Positions 1 to 7,149 of a stretch of 36,978 nt of DNA are shown here, piece after piece. Position 1 is the stretch's first letter, and the number at the start of each line of letters is the position of its first letter. The DNA is taken from positions 2,066 to 39,043 of the forward strand of contig JAPLKK010000012.1 in assembly GCA_026388115.1 (NCBI GenBank), written 5' to 3'. This DNA comes from Elusimicrobiota bacterium (lineage in GTDB: Bacteria > Elusimicrobiota > Elusimicrobia > UBA1565 > JACRDR01). The notes under the pieces were generated by a model that was not told where the DNA came from, ran no database searches, and saw only the letters and a list, made by a program, of their open reading frames with translations. The position numbers and the translations under genes were made by a program.

Positions 1-140
1 GGGGCCGCTCCGAAAGCTGGAAGCCCCGGGCCCGCCGCTGGGCGGCCCGAGGAGGCGCCGGAAGCGGGAAGCGGCGGCGAAGGCTGCGAGGCGTCTTGCG
101 CCCAGCTGGCCGCGAGCAAGACCGCCAAGAGCGCGCTCAT
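1..140 (-). CDS. N-terminus of an unidentified secreted protein (partial, runs off the left edge)
   Basis: An open frame starts with ATG at 140 and stays open to the window edge (46 codons visible). It begins MSALLAVLLAASWA followed by QDASQPSPPLP. This is a short hydrophobic signal peptide with a likely signal peptidase I cut after Ala14 (A-S-W-A / Q-D), followed by a Pro/Ser/Ala/Gly-rich low-complexity segment typical of an exported linker. The start codon overlaps the stop of the upstream 191-aa gene as ATGA, which suggests translational coupling and supports the start. Nothing after residue 46 is visible, so the function cannot be named. The product is probably periplasmic or outer-surface. 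The main doubt is that any GC-rich frame tends to stay open; the clear signal peptide and the ATGA junction argue that this one is real. Confidence 0.6.
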   Translation of the reverse strand, partial: MSALLAVLLAASWAQDASQPSPPLPASGASSGRPAAGPGLPAFGAA

Positions 141-712
141 AGAGCGAAGCACCCCGGCCAGCGCGCGCCGAGGGCCTGTGCGATGTCGCGCAAGGCGCGC
201 GCGCCGGCCGCCAGCACTTCCTCAGCCGCGACACGCGGCTCGGGAGGGACGGAGAAGGCGTGCGCCCACGGCAGGAGCTCCCCTCCGCCGGCCGACATCG
301 CGGCGCACAAGCGGGCGGCGTCGCCGAGCCGCTCCTCAAGCTCCTGCTCCGTCCATCCGGCCGCCTTCAGCCGTTCGTGCAATCGCGATTGAGACCACAC
401 GGCGCCCCAGTCGCCGGAGCGCGCGTCGCGCTCAAGCTCCGCCAGCCGCTCGCGCCGAGGCCCGCGGGCGAGCCAGCAGAGGTCGGCCGCGAGCTGGATC
501 GCCGCGCGCGCCGGCGCGGCCGCCTCGGGGCCGTGCTGGCCGCGGCACAAAAGCACGATGGCATCGCAAAGGGCCACGGCCCTTCCGGCGCCCGCGTGCA
601 GCCACCGGGCCGCGGCGTCGCCCTCGGCCAACCGGCGGCCGACGCGGCTGAAGCCGTTGTCGATAGCCGCCTTGGCGCCGGCGATCGAACGGATGGACTC
701 TTCGGCGGTCAT
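137..712 (-). CDS. Hypothetical protein, 191 aa, mostly helical
   Basis: I do not recognise this protein. It starts MTAEESIRSIAG and ends GARWPGCFAL. It is Ala/Arg/Leu-rich, appears almost all alpha-helical, and has no signal peptide or membrane span, so it is probably cytoplasmic. A central stretch (about residues 65-85, with RAAIQLAADLCWLARGP) loosely resembles the R-x-x-E/Q-x-x-x-x-L-x-W-L helices of DUF5677/HEPN-like proteins. That is a weak impression, and no catalytic HEPN motif (RxxxxH) is evident. The start at 712 is preceded by GGGGACGCC and overlaps the stop of a 21-codon leader ORF as ATGA. The 3' end overlaps the next gene as ATGA. The frame could be opened further upstream to 940, but that part is antisense to the response-regulator gene and is not protein-like. 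Confidence 0.6.
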   Translation of the reverse strand: MTAEESIRSIAGAKAAIDNGFSRVGRRLAEGDAAARWLHAGAGRAVALCDAIVLLCRGQHGPEAAAPARAAIQLAADLCWLARGPRRERLAELERDARSGDWGAVWSQSRLHERLKAAGWTEQELEERLGDAARLCAAMSAGGGELLPWAHAFSVPPEPRVAAEEVLAAGARALRDIAQALGARWPGCFAL

Positions 713-774
713 GGCGTCCCCGCGAGCTGCGCGCCCGGCCTCAGGGATTGCTCCATGGCCTGGCGCACTTTCAT
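709..774 (-). CDS. Small leader ORF (21 aa) coupled to the hypothetical gene
   Basis: A 22-codon frame, ATG at 774 to TGA at 711-709, encodes MKVRQAMEQSLRPGAQLAGT plus a final Pro. A Shine-Dalgarno-like AGGA lies 7 nt upstream, and its stop overlaps the ATG of the 191-aa gene as ATGA. It could be a translational-coupling leader peptide, a real small protein, or the displaced N-terminus of the 191-aa protein if a frameshift lies between them. The ATG is only 17 bp from the start codon of the divergent response-regulator gene, so the two 5' ends share very little DNA. Support comes from the SD and the ATGA junction only, with no family recognised. Confidence 0.35.
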   Translation of the reverse strand: MKVRQAMEQSLRPGAQLAGTP

Positions 775-791
775 TTTTGTATCCTAAAGCG

Positions 792-1166
792 ATGGCGCGC
801 ATCCTCATCGTCGACGACGACGTCGATCTCGTGCAGATCCTGACCAAGGCCCTCGAGGCGCAGGGCCACGAGATGGCTTCGGCCGGCGATCCCCGCGCCG
901 GCCTCGAGCGCGCCCGCCAGTTCAGCCCCGAACTCATCATCCTCGACTACCATATGCCCGGAGAAACGGGGGCCCACCTCTACGAATCGTTCCGGCGCAA
1001 CAAGGCCACGGCCGTCACGCCGATCCTCTTCATGAGCGGCGAGGCGACCCAAGAGCAGATCGTCGAGGAGACGGCCGACTTCTCTCATACGCGCTTCCTC
1101 GCCAAGCCCGCCCATATCGCCGACCTGCAGCGCGTCCTCCGAGAGATGCTGGCCGAATCCAAGTAG
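792..1166 (+). CDS. Single-domain response regulator (CheY-like receiver)
   Basis: The 124-residue protein is a bare receiver (REC) domain with no output domain. It shows the acidic pocket Asp8-Asp9, the phospho-acceptor Asp52 in LIILDYHMPG, the switch Ser82 in FMSGE, and the conserved Lys105 in AKPAH. Such stand-alone receivers relay phosphate in two-component or chemotaxis-like systems by protein-protein contact. The partner kinase is not in the window. It is the only clear plus-strand gene here. The start MARILIVDDD is the natural receiver N-terminus. Upstream there is no good Shine-Dalgarno; TATCCT at 780-785 sits where a -10 would produce a leaderless mRNA. Its stop lies 2 bp from the stop of the convergent lipoprotein gene. 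Confidence 0.93.
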   Translation: MARILIVDDDVDLVQILTKALEAQGHEMASAGDPRAGLERARQFSPELIILDYHMPGETGAHLYESFRRNKATAVTPILFMSGEATQEQIVEETADFSHTRFLAKPAHIADLQRVLREMLAESK

Positions 1167-1168
1167 GT

Positions 1169-1594
1169 TCAAGGCGCGTCCCAAGACGTTTCCTTCTTTT
1201 CCGCCAGCAGATCCTTCGGCAGGCGCATCGTGACGGTGCAGATGTCGTCGTAGGCGTAATCGATCTTCGCGACCTCGGCGGAGTGCAGCAGGTCCTGGAT
1301 CTTGCTGTTGGGCGCCCTGCCCTTGAGCAGGTCGATCAGCTTCTGCTGCGCCGAGACCAGCGCGCCGTCGCGCGCCGTCTTGCGCCGCGCCTCCTGGGCC
1401 TTCTGACCCTCGTCCGGATAGCCGCGGCCGACGACGGTGAAATACTCGCGGCCGTCGGGCCAGCGCACGATGTTCTGAAGCGTCACCTGGTCGAAGGGCA
1501 CGGCGCTGTCCCCTTTCGGCGGCGGGGTGCATGCTGCGCTGCCGGCCATCGCGACAGCGATGGCCGGCCAGAACACCTTCAGTCGAATCGCCAT
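1169..1594 (-). CDS. Small putative lipoprotein, LPP20/FlgT-N-like
   Basis: This 141-aa protein has an N-terminal export signal (MAIRLKVFWPAIAVAMAG) ending in S-A-A-C22-T-P-P-P, an imperfect lipobox: Leu/Val is missing at -3. The mature part has the pattern YFTVVGRGYPDEGQKAQEAR followed by ARDGALVSAQQKLIDLLKG. This glycine-glycine start then a long Ala-rich helix is reminiscent of LPP20/FlgT N-terminal domains. The family call is tentative. It is probably anchored in the outer or inner membrane. The ATG at 1594 has GGTGG 6 nt upstream and overlaps the 3' end of murI by 16 nt, so it appears to be the last gene of the cell-wall operon. It ends 2 bp from the convergent response regulator. Confidence 0.75.
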   Translation of the reverse strand: MAIRLKVFWPAIAVAMAGSAACTPPPKGDSAVPFDQVTLQNIVRWPDGREYFTVVGRGYPDEGQKAQEARRKTARDGALVSAQQKLIDLLKGRAPNSKIQDLLHSAEVAKIDYAYDDICTVTMRLPKDLLAEKKETSWDAP

Positions 1595-2442
1595 ATCGCC
1601 ACCGTTTTTATCGACACTCCCAGCAATCGTTTCGCGAGGCGCAAGAACCTGTCCGGCCCGTCGGAGGCGAAGAAGCGCCGCCAGCCCCGCCGCCTGCCGC
1701 TGCCCAGACCCTCGCGCTCGAGCAGCGCCTCCACCTCGCGGGCGGTCTCCTCGGCAGAATCGATGAGACGCACGCCCGGCCCCAGCACCCGCGCCAGCGA
1801 GGCCTTGAGCAACGGATAGTGCGTGCAGCCGAGGATCAGCGTATCGACGCCCGCGCGCTGGAGCGGCTCCAGGTATTCCCGCGCCACGGCGCGGGTCACG
1901 GGGTGCGCCCACCATCCTTCCTCCACAAGCGGCACGAACAGGGGGCACGCCTTGCCGAAAGAACGGACCCCGGGCAACAGCCCCTTGAGCGCGCGCTGAT
2001 AGGCGCCGCTCGCGACCGTCGCCTCCGTAGCGATGATGCCCACGCGGCGGCGGGTGGTCGCGCGCGCCGCGGCGCGAGCGCCCGGCTCGATGACGCCGAG
2101 CACCGGCACGCCGAGCCCGCGCTTGAGGCGGGGCAACGCGAGCGCAGACGCCGTGTTGCAGGCCACCACGAGCACCTTGATGTCGCGGCCCTTCAAGAAC
2201 CGCGCCACCTCGACCGAAAAGCGGGTCACCGCCTCCGGCGATTTATTGCCGTAGGGCAGGTGCGCGGTATCGCCGAAGTACACCAAGGACTCGCCCGGCA
2301 ACCGGCGCCCGATGGCGCGCAGCACCGTCAGCCCGCCGACGCCCGAATCGAAGATCCCGATCGGCCGGGGGTCCCTCCGAGCGGGCTTGCCCTGAGCGGG
2401 ACGCGAGCTTCGCCTGCGTCGGGTCGATGGGGTCCTTTTCAT
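1579..2442 (-). CDS. murI: Glutamate racemase
   Basis: MurI interconverts L- and D-glutamate, supplying D-Glu for the peptidoglycan stem peptide in the cytoplasm. The 287-aa protein carries the family start IGIFDSGVGGLTVLRA (residues 28-43), the substrate loop YFGDTAHLPYG, the first catalytic cysteine Cys95 in VVACNTASA, and the second catalytic Cys206 with His208 in LILGCTHYPLL. Length is normal for the family apart from an Arg-rich 27-residue N-terminal extension. A start nearer Ile28 would remove it, but no better-placed start codon was evident. The ATG overlaps the amidase stop as ATGA, and the 3' end overlaps the lipoprotein gene. The neighbourhood (amidase, RodA, PBP2) fits a cell-wall role. 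Confidence 0.95.
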   Translation of the reverse strand: MKRTPSTRRRRSSRPAQGKPARRDPRPIGIFDSGVGGLTVLRAIGRRLPGESLVYFGDTAHLPYGNKSPEAVTRFSVEVARFLKGRDIKVLVVACNTASALALPRLKRGLGVPVLGVIEPGARAAARATTRRRVGIIATEATVASGAYQRALKGLLPGVRSFGKACPLFVPLVEEGWWAHPVTRAVAREYLEPLQRAGVDTLILGCTHYPLLKASLARVLGPGVRLIDSAEETAREVEALLEREGLGSGRRRGWRRFFASDGPDRFLRLAKRLLGVSIKTVAIWRFD

Positions 2443-4082
2443 TTCTTCATCGCCCACCGCTGGCGCTTGCCGTAATCGAGGATGCCGGCGTAAAGGCCGT
2501 CCACGATCCGGCTGCGGAAGCCCTTCGAGCCCAGTTCCTTCTCCTCGGCGGCGTTGGAGACGAAGGCCATCTCCACGAGCACGGCGGGCGCGTTGGTGCC
2601 GCGCAGGACATAGAAGGCCGCCTGCTTGACCCCCCGGTCCGCCACGGCGGCCCTGCGGCTCAGCGCCCGCGAGAGGACGCCCGCGGCGATCGAGCCGTCG
2701 TTGATGAACTCCGTCTTGGCCATCGCGTGCAGCAGCACGGCCGCCTCGGCGTCGGCGTCCGGCGCCCCCGGCTCCTCCAGCGCCAGAGAGGCGTTCTCCA
2801 TCTCGGCCACGCGCTCGGCCTCCGGGTCCGAGGCCCGCTCCGACAGGAAATAGATCTCGAAGCCCCGCTCGGAGCGATGGTTGTTGGCGTTGCAATGCAA
2901 AGACATGAACAGGTCGGCGCCGAAGTCGTTCGCCAGCCGCGACCGCTCAGCCAACGGGACGAACTTGTCTTCCGAGCGCGTGAGCAGCACGTCGAAGACG
3001 CCGCTCGCCTTGAAGCGCTTGGCCAGCTCCTTCGCGACGACGAGATTGATGTCCTTCTCCTTCGTTCCCCGGCGGCCGGTCGCTCCGTAGTCGTTGCCGC
3101 CGTGGCCCGGGTCGATCACGATCCTGGGCTTCGCGGCCCTTGGCCGCGAAGGCTCGCTGTCGTTCGCCTTCTGATCCCTCGTCCCCGCGGCCGCGGCGCT
3201 CGTCGAGATGTCCTCCGCCTCGACCGGCGGGGCGGTGACCCGCCCGGCGACCGCCGGCGGGCCGCCGTCCACTCGCTCCGGCGGAGCCGGGCTCGCGCGC
3301 GGGCTCTTCGCCCGCGCCGCCGCCAGCGCCTCCCGGTCGCGATACACGTCCAAGACCAGGCGCCGAGGATTGCCGAGCAGCTGCGCGTCCCAGGCGGCCT
3401 CGGCAGCGACCCCCTCGGCCAGCTCGATGGACAACACGGCTTGGCGCGCGTCCTGACGCAGGCGCACGCGTTCAACGATGCCGTCTTTCAGCTCCTCGGC
3501 CTTCTCCTGGTCGGCCCTGCCGTAGGGAATCGCCACCTCGAGAGCCGCCAAGCCGCGCCGCGACAGCGTGTAGCCGAGCCTCGGCTCGAGGTCGAGAGCC
3601 AGGCGCGTGTGGTCCTTGTAGCGGAACCAGCGCAGGCCGCGCACCGAGCTGCGCGGCTTGATCTCGAAATAATCCGAGCCCAGCTCGGCGTCCGCCTCGG
3701 CCAGGGCCGAGAAGGCCGGCGAGGCGAAGAACTCGAAAGGCACCAGGACCGCGCCGGCGCGCACCATCACCTCGGCCGGCAGGTCGAAAGCCGCGTTCTC
3801 GACGCGAGCCCGCTTCGACCCGACCTGCAGCACGGCCTGGCGTCCTCGGACGCTCAGCTGAACGCGGTCGGAGACGCTGGCCCACGTGAACCGCCCCTCG
3901 TAGGCCGCCATCGCTCCCTTGGCGTCCAGGTACCGCTGATCCCCCACCTTGTACAGATACACCTGCCCGGCCTCTTTGCCCGAGACCAGGACCGACACGT
4001 CCTCCGCCCGGGCCGAAGCGGCCCAAGGCGAAAGCAAGAGCAGCAGCCAGGCTACTCTAGAATGATTCTGTAGTCTTCCCAT
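2439..4082 (-). CDS. N-acetylmuramoyl-L-alanine amidase (AMIN-like + Amidase_3)
   Basis: This 547-aa exported enzyme cleaves the bond between N-acetylmuramic acid and L-Ala in peptidoglycan. In order it has a signal peptide (residues 1-26, MGRLQNHSRVAWLLLLLSPW...ARA/ED), a copper-amine-oxidase-N/stalk-like beta region (about 30-120), an AMIN-like beta domain (about 145-250), a Pro/Ala-rich linker (250-318) and a C-terminal Amidase_3 domain. Zinc ligands are His327 (DPGHGG), Glu342 (KEKDIN) and His396 (SLHCNAN); the catalytic Glu504 is in LVEMAFVSN. The layout is that of AmiC-type division or growth amidases, but the exact orthology is uncertain, so no symbol is given. The start has no clear SD and overlaps rng by 31 nt. 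The stop overlaps murI as ATGA. Confidence 0.93.
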   Translation of the reverse strand: MGRLQNHSRVAWLLLLLSPWAASARAEDVSVLVSGKEAGQVYLYKVGDQRYLDAKGAMAAYEGRFTWASVSDRVQLSVRGRQAVLQVGSKRARVENAAFDLPAEVMVRAGAVLVPFEFFASPAFSALAEADAELGSDYFEIKPRSSVRGLRWFRYKDHTRLALDLEPRLGYTLSRRGLAALEVAIPYGRADQEKAEELKDGIVERVRLRQDARQAVLSIELAEGVAAEAAWDAQLLGNPRRLVLDVYRDREALAAARAKSPRASPAPPERVDGGPPAVAGRVTAPPVEAEDISTSAAAAGTRDQKANDSEPSRPRAAKPRIVIDPGHGGNDYGATGRRGTKEKDINLVVAKELAKRFKASGVFDVLLTRSEDKFVPLAERSRLANDFGADLFMSLHCNANNHRSERGFEIYFLSERASDPEAERVAEMENASLALEEPGAPDADAEAAVLLHAMAKTEFINDGSIAAGVLSRALSRRAAVADRGVKQAAFYVLRGTNAPAVLVEMAFVSNAAEEKELGSKGFRSRIVDGLYAGILDYGKRQRWAMKK

Positions 4083-5905
4083 TTCAGCATCGGGTCCGCG
4101 CCGATCTTGATGGCGCGATGCACGTTCTTCTCGATCAACGCCTGGCGCTCCTGGAAGATCTGCGCGAGCTGGGGATGCAGGAGCAGCCGGATGTTCCCGC
4201 CGGGCCGGCCTTGCGTCAGCTCGTAGATCTCGCGCTGGATGCGGATGCGCAGGCTCTCCGCGGAGAGGACGCGGCCGGAGCCCAGGCATTCGGGGCAGCC
4301 GTCGGTCATGAGGCTCACGGTCGACTCCCGCTTGCGTTCGCGCGTCATCTCGATGAGGCCGAGGCGCGTGATCGGCAGGATGCGGATCTTGGCCCGGTCG
4401 CGGCGCACGGCGTCGGCCAAGGCCTCCATGACGCGCGCGCGGTTGGAGGCCTTCTTCATGTCGATGAAGTCGATGACGACGATGCCGCCGATGTTGCGCA
4501 GGCGCAGCTGATGGGCGATCTCGTAGGCGGCCTCGATGTTGTTCATCGTGACCGTCTCCTCCTGCGACTTCGACCCCGTGAACCGGCCCGTATTGACGTC
4601 GATCGCGCACAACGACTCCGCTTCCTGCACGACGATCGTGCCGCCGGAGGGCAGCGTCACCTTGATCTGCCGCAGCTTCTCGATGTCGTGCTCGAGGTTG
4701 AAGGCGGTGAAGATCGGCGTCTTCGCCTCGTAGAGGCGCACCCGCTCCTTGAGCTCGGGCGAGATGCGCCCGATGAACTCGAGGACGTTCTGGTAGGATT
4801 CGCGGTCGTCGAGCAGGTACACGTACACCTGCTCTCCGAGCAGGTCCCGCGCCACCTGCATCGTGAGGTCAAGGTCCTTGTGCAAGAGCGCCGGCGGAGG
4901 CGAGGACTCGTACTTCTTCTCCACCTGCTGCCAAGTGGCGATCAGGTACTGGACCTCGCGCTCGAGCTCGGCCTCGGTCGCGCCCTCGGCCTCGGTGCGC
5001 ACCACCACGCCGCGGCCGCCCAGCACGTCCTTGACGAGCCGGTCCACGATCGTCGACAGGCGCTTGCGCTCGTTGGCGTCGAGGATGTGCTTGGAGATGC
5101 CGACGTAGTTCTGATAGGGCGTGAAGACGAGGTAGCGGCCGGGGACGGAGACGTCCATCGTGACCTTCATCCCCTTGGTGCCGATGGCCTCCTTGGCCAC
5201 CTGCACCACGATCTGCTGGCCCTTCTTCAGGATCTGATCGATCGGCTGGTGGGTGTCGCCCAGCACGTCCGAGATATACAAATAGGCGTTCTTTTCGAAG
5301 CCGATGTTCACGAAGGCCGAGGAGATGCCGGGCAGGACGTTCTCGACGACGCCCTTGTAGATGTTGCCGACGATGTTCTGGGCGCTCTTGCGCTCCCAAA
5401 GGAGCTCCACGAGCCTGTTGTCCTCGAGGATCGCGACGCGCGTCTCCTCGAAGGAGGTGTTGGCGAGGATCTCCACCTTGACCTGCTTGCGCCGCTCCAC
5501 GCCCTGCGGCGGTTTGCCGTGCGAGTCGGCCCGGCGCCGGTCGGCGTTGCGGTAGCCCTGCTCGTAGTCGTCTCCCCGCACCTGGTCGGGCCGTGCCTGG
5601 TCGGGCCGCTCCCGCTCGCGCCCCCCCTCGCGGCCGCGCTCGCCCGGCCGGCCCGGCTCGCGGCCGCGGCGCTCGACGCCCTTGCCGCCGCCGCGGTCGC
5701 GATTGGGCGGGGGCTGGCGGCCCTCGCGCCGGGCCTGCTCGGCCTCGTGCTGGGCCAGAGCCTCGCCCATGTCCATCTCCTCGAGCTCGGGAAGGACCTC
5801 GGGCTCGTGAGCCGAGGGCTCCTCATGTCTCGGGGCCGTCGGGGCTTCCTGCAAATCTTGCGGCACGGCCGTCTCGTGCTGCGGATGTTGTCTCTCTTCT
5901 TCCAT
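4052..5905 (-). CDS. rng: Ribonuclease G/E family endoribonuclease
   Basis: The product (617 aa) is a single-strand-specific endoribonuclease of the RNase E/G family, used in mRNA turnover and rRNA/tRNA maturation. The core starts near residue 140: an S1 RNA-binding domain (about 178-255), the DNase I-like catalytic domain with Mg ligands Asp436 (AIDVNTGR) and Asp479 (VVIDFIDM), and the Zn-link Cys537-x-x-Cys540 (CPECLGSG) used for dimerisation. There is no long C-terminal scaffold as in RNase E; instead about 140 Glu/Arg/Pro-rich residues precede the core. The start at 5905 has AGGAG 8 nt upstream, just after the rodA stop. In proteobacteria rng often lies next to mreBCD, and this context agrees. 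Confidence 0.95.
   Translation of the reverse strand: MEEERQHPQHETAVPQDLQEAPTAPRHEEPSAHEPEVLPELEEMDMGEALAQHEAEQARREGRQPPPNRDRGGGKGVERRGREPGRPGERGREGGRERERPDQARPDQVRGDDYEQGYRNADRRRADSHGKPPQGVERRKQVKVEILANTSFEETRVAILEDNRLVELLWERKSAQNIVGNIYKGVVENVLPGISSAFVNIGFEKNAYLYISDVLGDTHQPIDQILKKGQQIVVQVAKEAIGTKGMKVTMDVSVPGRYLVFTPYQNYVGISKHILDANERKRLSTIVDRLVKDVLGGRGVVVRTEAEGATEAELEREVQYLIATWQQVEKKYESSPPPALLHKDLDLTMQVARDLLGEQVYVYLLDDRESYQNVLEFIGRISPELKERVRLYEAKTPIFTAFNLEHDIEKLRQIKVTLPSGGTIVVQEAESLCAIDVNTGRFTGSKSQEETVTMNNIEAAYEIAHQLRLRNIGGIVVIDFIDMKKASNRARVMEALADAVRRDRAKIRILPITRLGLIEMTRERKRESTVSLMTDGCPECLGSGRVLSAESLRIRIQREIYELTQGRPGGNIRLLLHPQLAQIFQERQALIEKNVHRAIKIGADPMLKWEDYRIILE
5581..5610. repeat. 15-bp tandem duplication inside the rng N-terminal extension
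   Basis: Two adjacent 15-mers, 5581-5595 and 5596-5610, differ only in the last two bases (CCTGGTCGGGCCG plus TG or CT). On the minus strand they encode the duplicated residues PDQAR/PDQVR in the disordered N-terminal tail of RNase G/E. This fits expansion of the low-complexity tail by slippage. The reading frame is kept. Confidence 0.75.
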
Positions 5906-5913
5906 GTTGTCTC

Positions 5914-7149
5914 CTACAAAAACGCGTAGTGACGCGAGTATACGTTCACGACGATGCCGAGGGCCCAGAGGGTGACCACCAGACTCGAGCCCCCGTACGA
6001 CAAGAGCGGCAGCGGGATGCCGGCCACGGGGAACAGCCCCAGGCACATCCCCACGTTGATCAAGAGGTGCGCCGCGAACATGGCGGCGATGCCGCAACAG
6101 ACCAGGAATCCGTAGCGGTCGCGCGCCAGCCGCGCCGCCGACACCACGCGCCAGATGAGCAGCAGATAGAGCAGGACGACGCCGCAGGCGCCCCAGAAGC
6201 CCATCTCCTCGCCGACCACCGCGAAGATGAAGTCGGTGTGGCGCTCGGGCAAGAATCCCAGATGGGACTGCGTCCCCTGGAAGATCCCTTTTCCCGCCAG
6301 GCCGCCCGACCCGATCGCCACCAGCGCTTGGTTCACGTTGTAGGCCGCGCCCTGCGAATCGGCCTCCGGCGCCACCATCGCCACGAAGCGGCTGCGCTGG
6401 TACACCTTCATCTGAAGGTTGACCACGACCGCCGAGGCGAGGCCGGCGGCCAGCACGAGCGATGCCGTGACGAAATAGATCCAATGGATCGGCACGCGCG
6501 CCAGGGCGCACACCCGCCACAGGAGCGCCGCCGCGGCGAAGATCCCCGCCATGGCCAACAGCAGCCGCAGGCCGGGGTGGGTGAGGCCCGCAAGGAAGGC
6601 GGCGACCGGCGAGGCCGCGATCTCCGGCCGATACGAGAGCAGCGTCCACAGCACCGGCAGGCCCAGCGTCACCGCCCCATAGCCCGCCAGGCACGCCAGA
6701 TGGCTGACGCTGGCCCCGGCGCAGAACAGCATCGCCAGGGTCATCACGAAGAAGACCAAGGTCGAGGACAGGTCCGGCTGCTTCAAGATCAACAGCGCGA
6801 TCGGCGCCACCAGCGCCCCGGCCAGCAGGAACACGGGCATCGTGTGCGCCTTGTTGGCGCGCTTGTCGAGGAAGGACGCCAGCACCAGCACCATGCAGAT
6901 GCAGGCCATCGCGGTGGGCTGGAAGGTCACGTGGCCGAGCCTCAGCCACGAGCGGTGCCCGAAGGCGAGCACGCCCACGGCCAGGGCGACGAAATGGGTC
7001 TGGACGACGCGGCCGTAGTAAGGCAACGGCGAGGCGGCCGAGAGGATCGCGAGCGTGCCGATCGTGCAAAGGCCCAGCGCCGCCGCCGCCAGCATCCAGT
7101 CCATGCGGCTGCGCAGCCCGGGGGATTCGGCCCGAGTCAGCGTGATCAT
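5914..7149 (-). CDS. rodA: Peptidoglycan glycosyltransferase RodA (SEDS family)
   Basis: RodA polymerises lipid II into glycan strands for sidewall growth, together with PBP2. The 411-aa protein is a polytopic membrane protein with about ten hydrophobic segments. It shows SEDS hallmarks: KQPDLSSTLVFF (residues 123-134), the GSGGLAGKG region, LGFLPERHTDFIFAV with the catalytic Asp306, VGEEMGF, and the C-terminal PVAGIPLPLLSYGGSS. It is somewhat longer than E. coli RodA (about 370 aa), mainly in the middle loops. The start overlaps the mrdA stop as ATGA, so the synthase pair is translationally coupled. FtsW is an alternative SEDS member, but pairing with PBP2 and mreBCD favours RodA. Confidence 0.95.
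   Translation of the reverse strand: MITLTRAESPGLRSRMDWMLAAAALGLCTIGTLAILSAASPLPYYGRVVQTHFVALAVGVLAFGHRSWLRLGHVTFQPTAMACICMVLVLASFLDKRANKAHTMPVFLLAGALVAPIALLILKQPDLSSTLVFFVMTLAMLFCAGASVSHLACLAGYGAVTLGLPVLWTLLSYRPEIAASPVAAFLAGLTHPGLRLLLAMAGIFAAAALLWRVCALARVPIHWIYFVTASLVLAAGLASAVVVNLQMKVYQRSRFVAMVAPEADSQGAAYNVNQALVAIGSGGLAGKGIFQGTQSHLGFLPERHTDFIFAVVGEEMGFWGACGVVLLYLLLIWRVVSAARLARDRYGFLVCCGIAAMFAAHLLINVGMCLGLFPVAGIPLPLLSYGGSSLVVTLWALGIVVNVYSRHYAFL

Noticed and set aside
713-940. Upstream extension of the 191-aa hypothetical protein to 940
   Set aside because: This part is antisense to the receiver gene and has no protein-like pattern; the ATG at 712 with its ATGA overlap is a better start.
2427-4073. 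A 548-codon plus-strand frame opposite the amidase
   Set aside because: Antisense to the signal peptide, AMIN-like and Amidase_3 coding sequence; no protein-like features.
4118-5929. A 603-codon plus-strand frame opposite rng
   Set aside because: Antisense to the conserved RNase G/E motifs, with Leu/Asp/Val-rich shadow composition and no family match.
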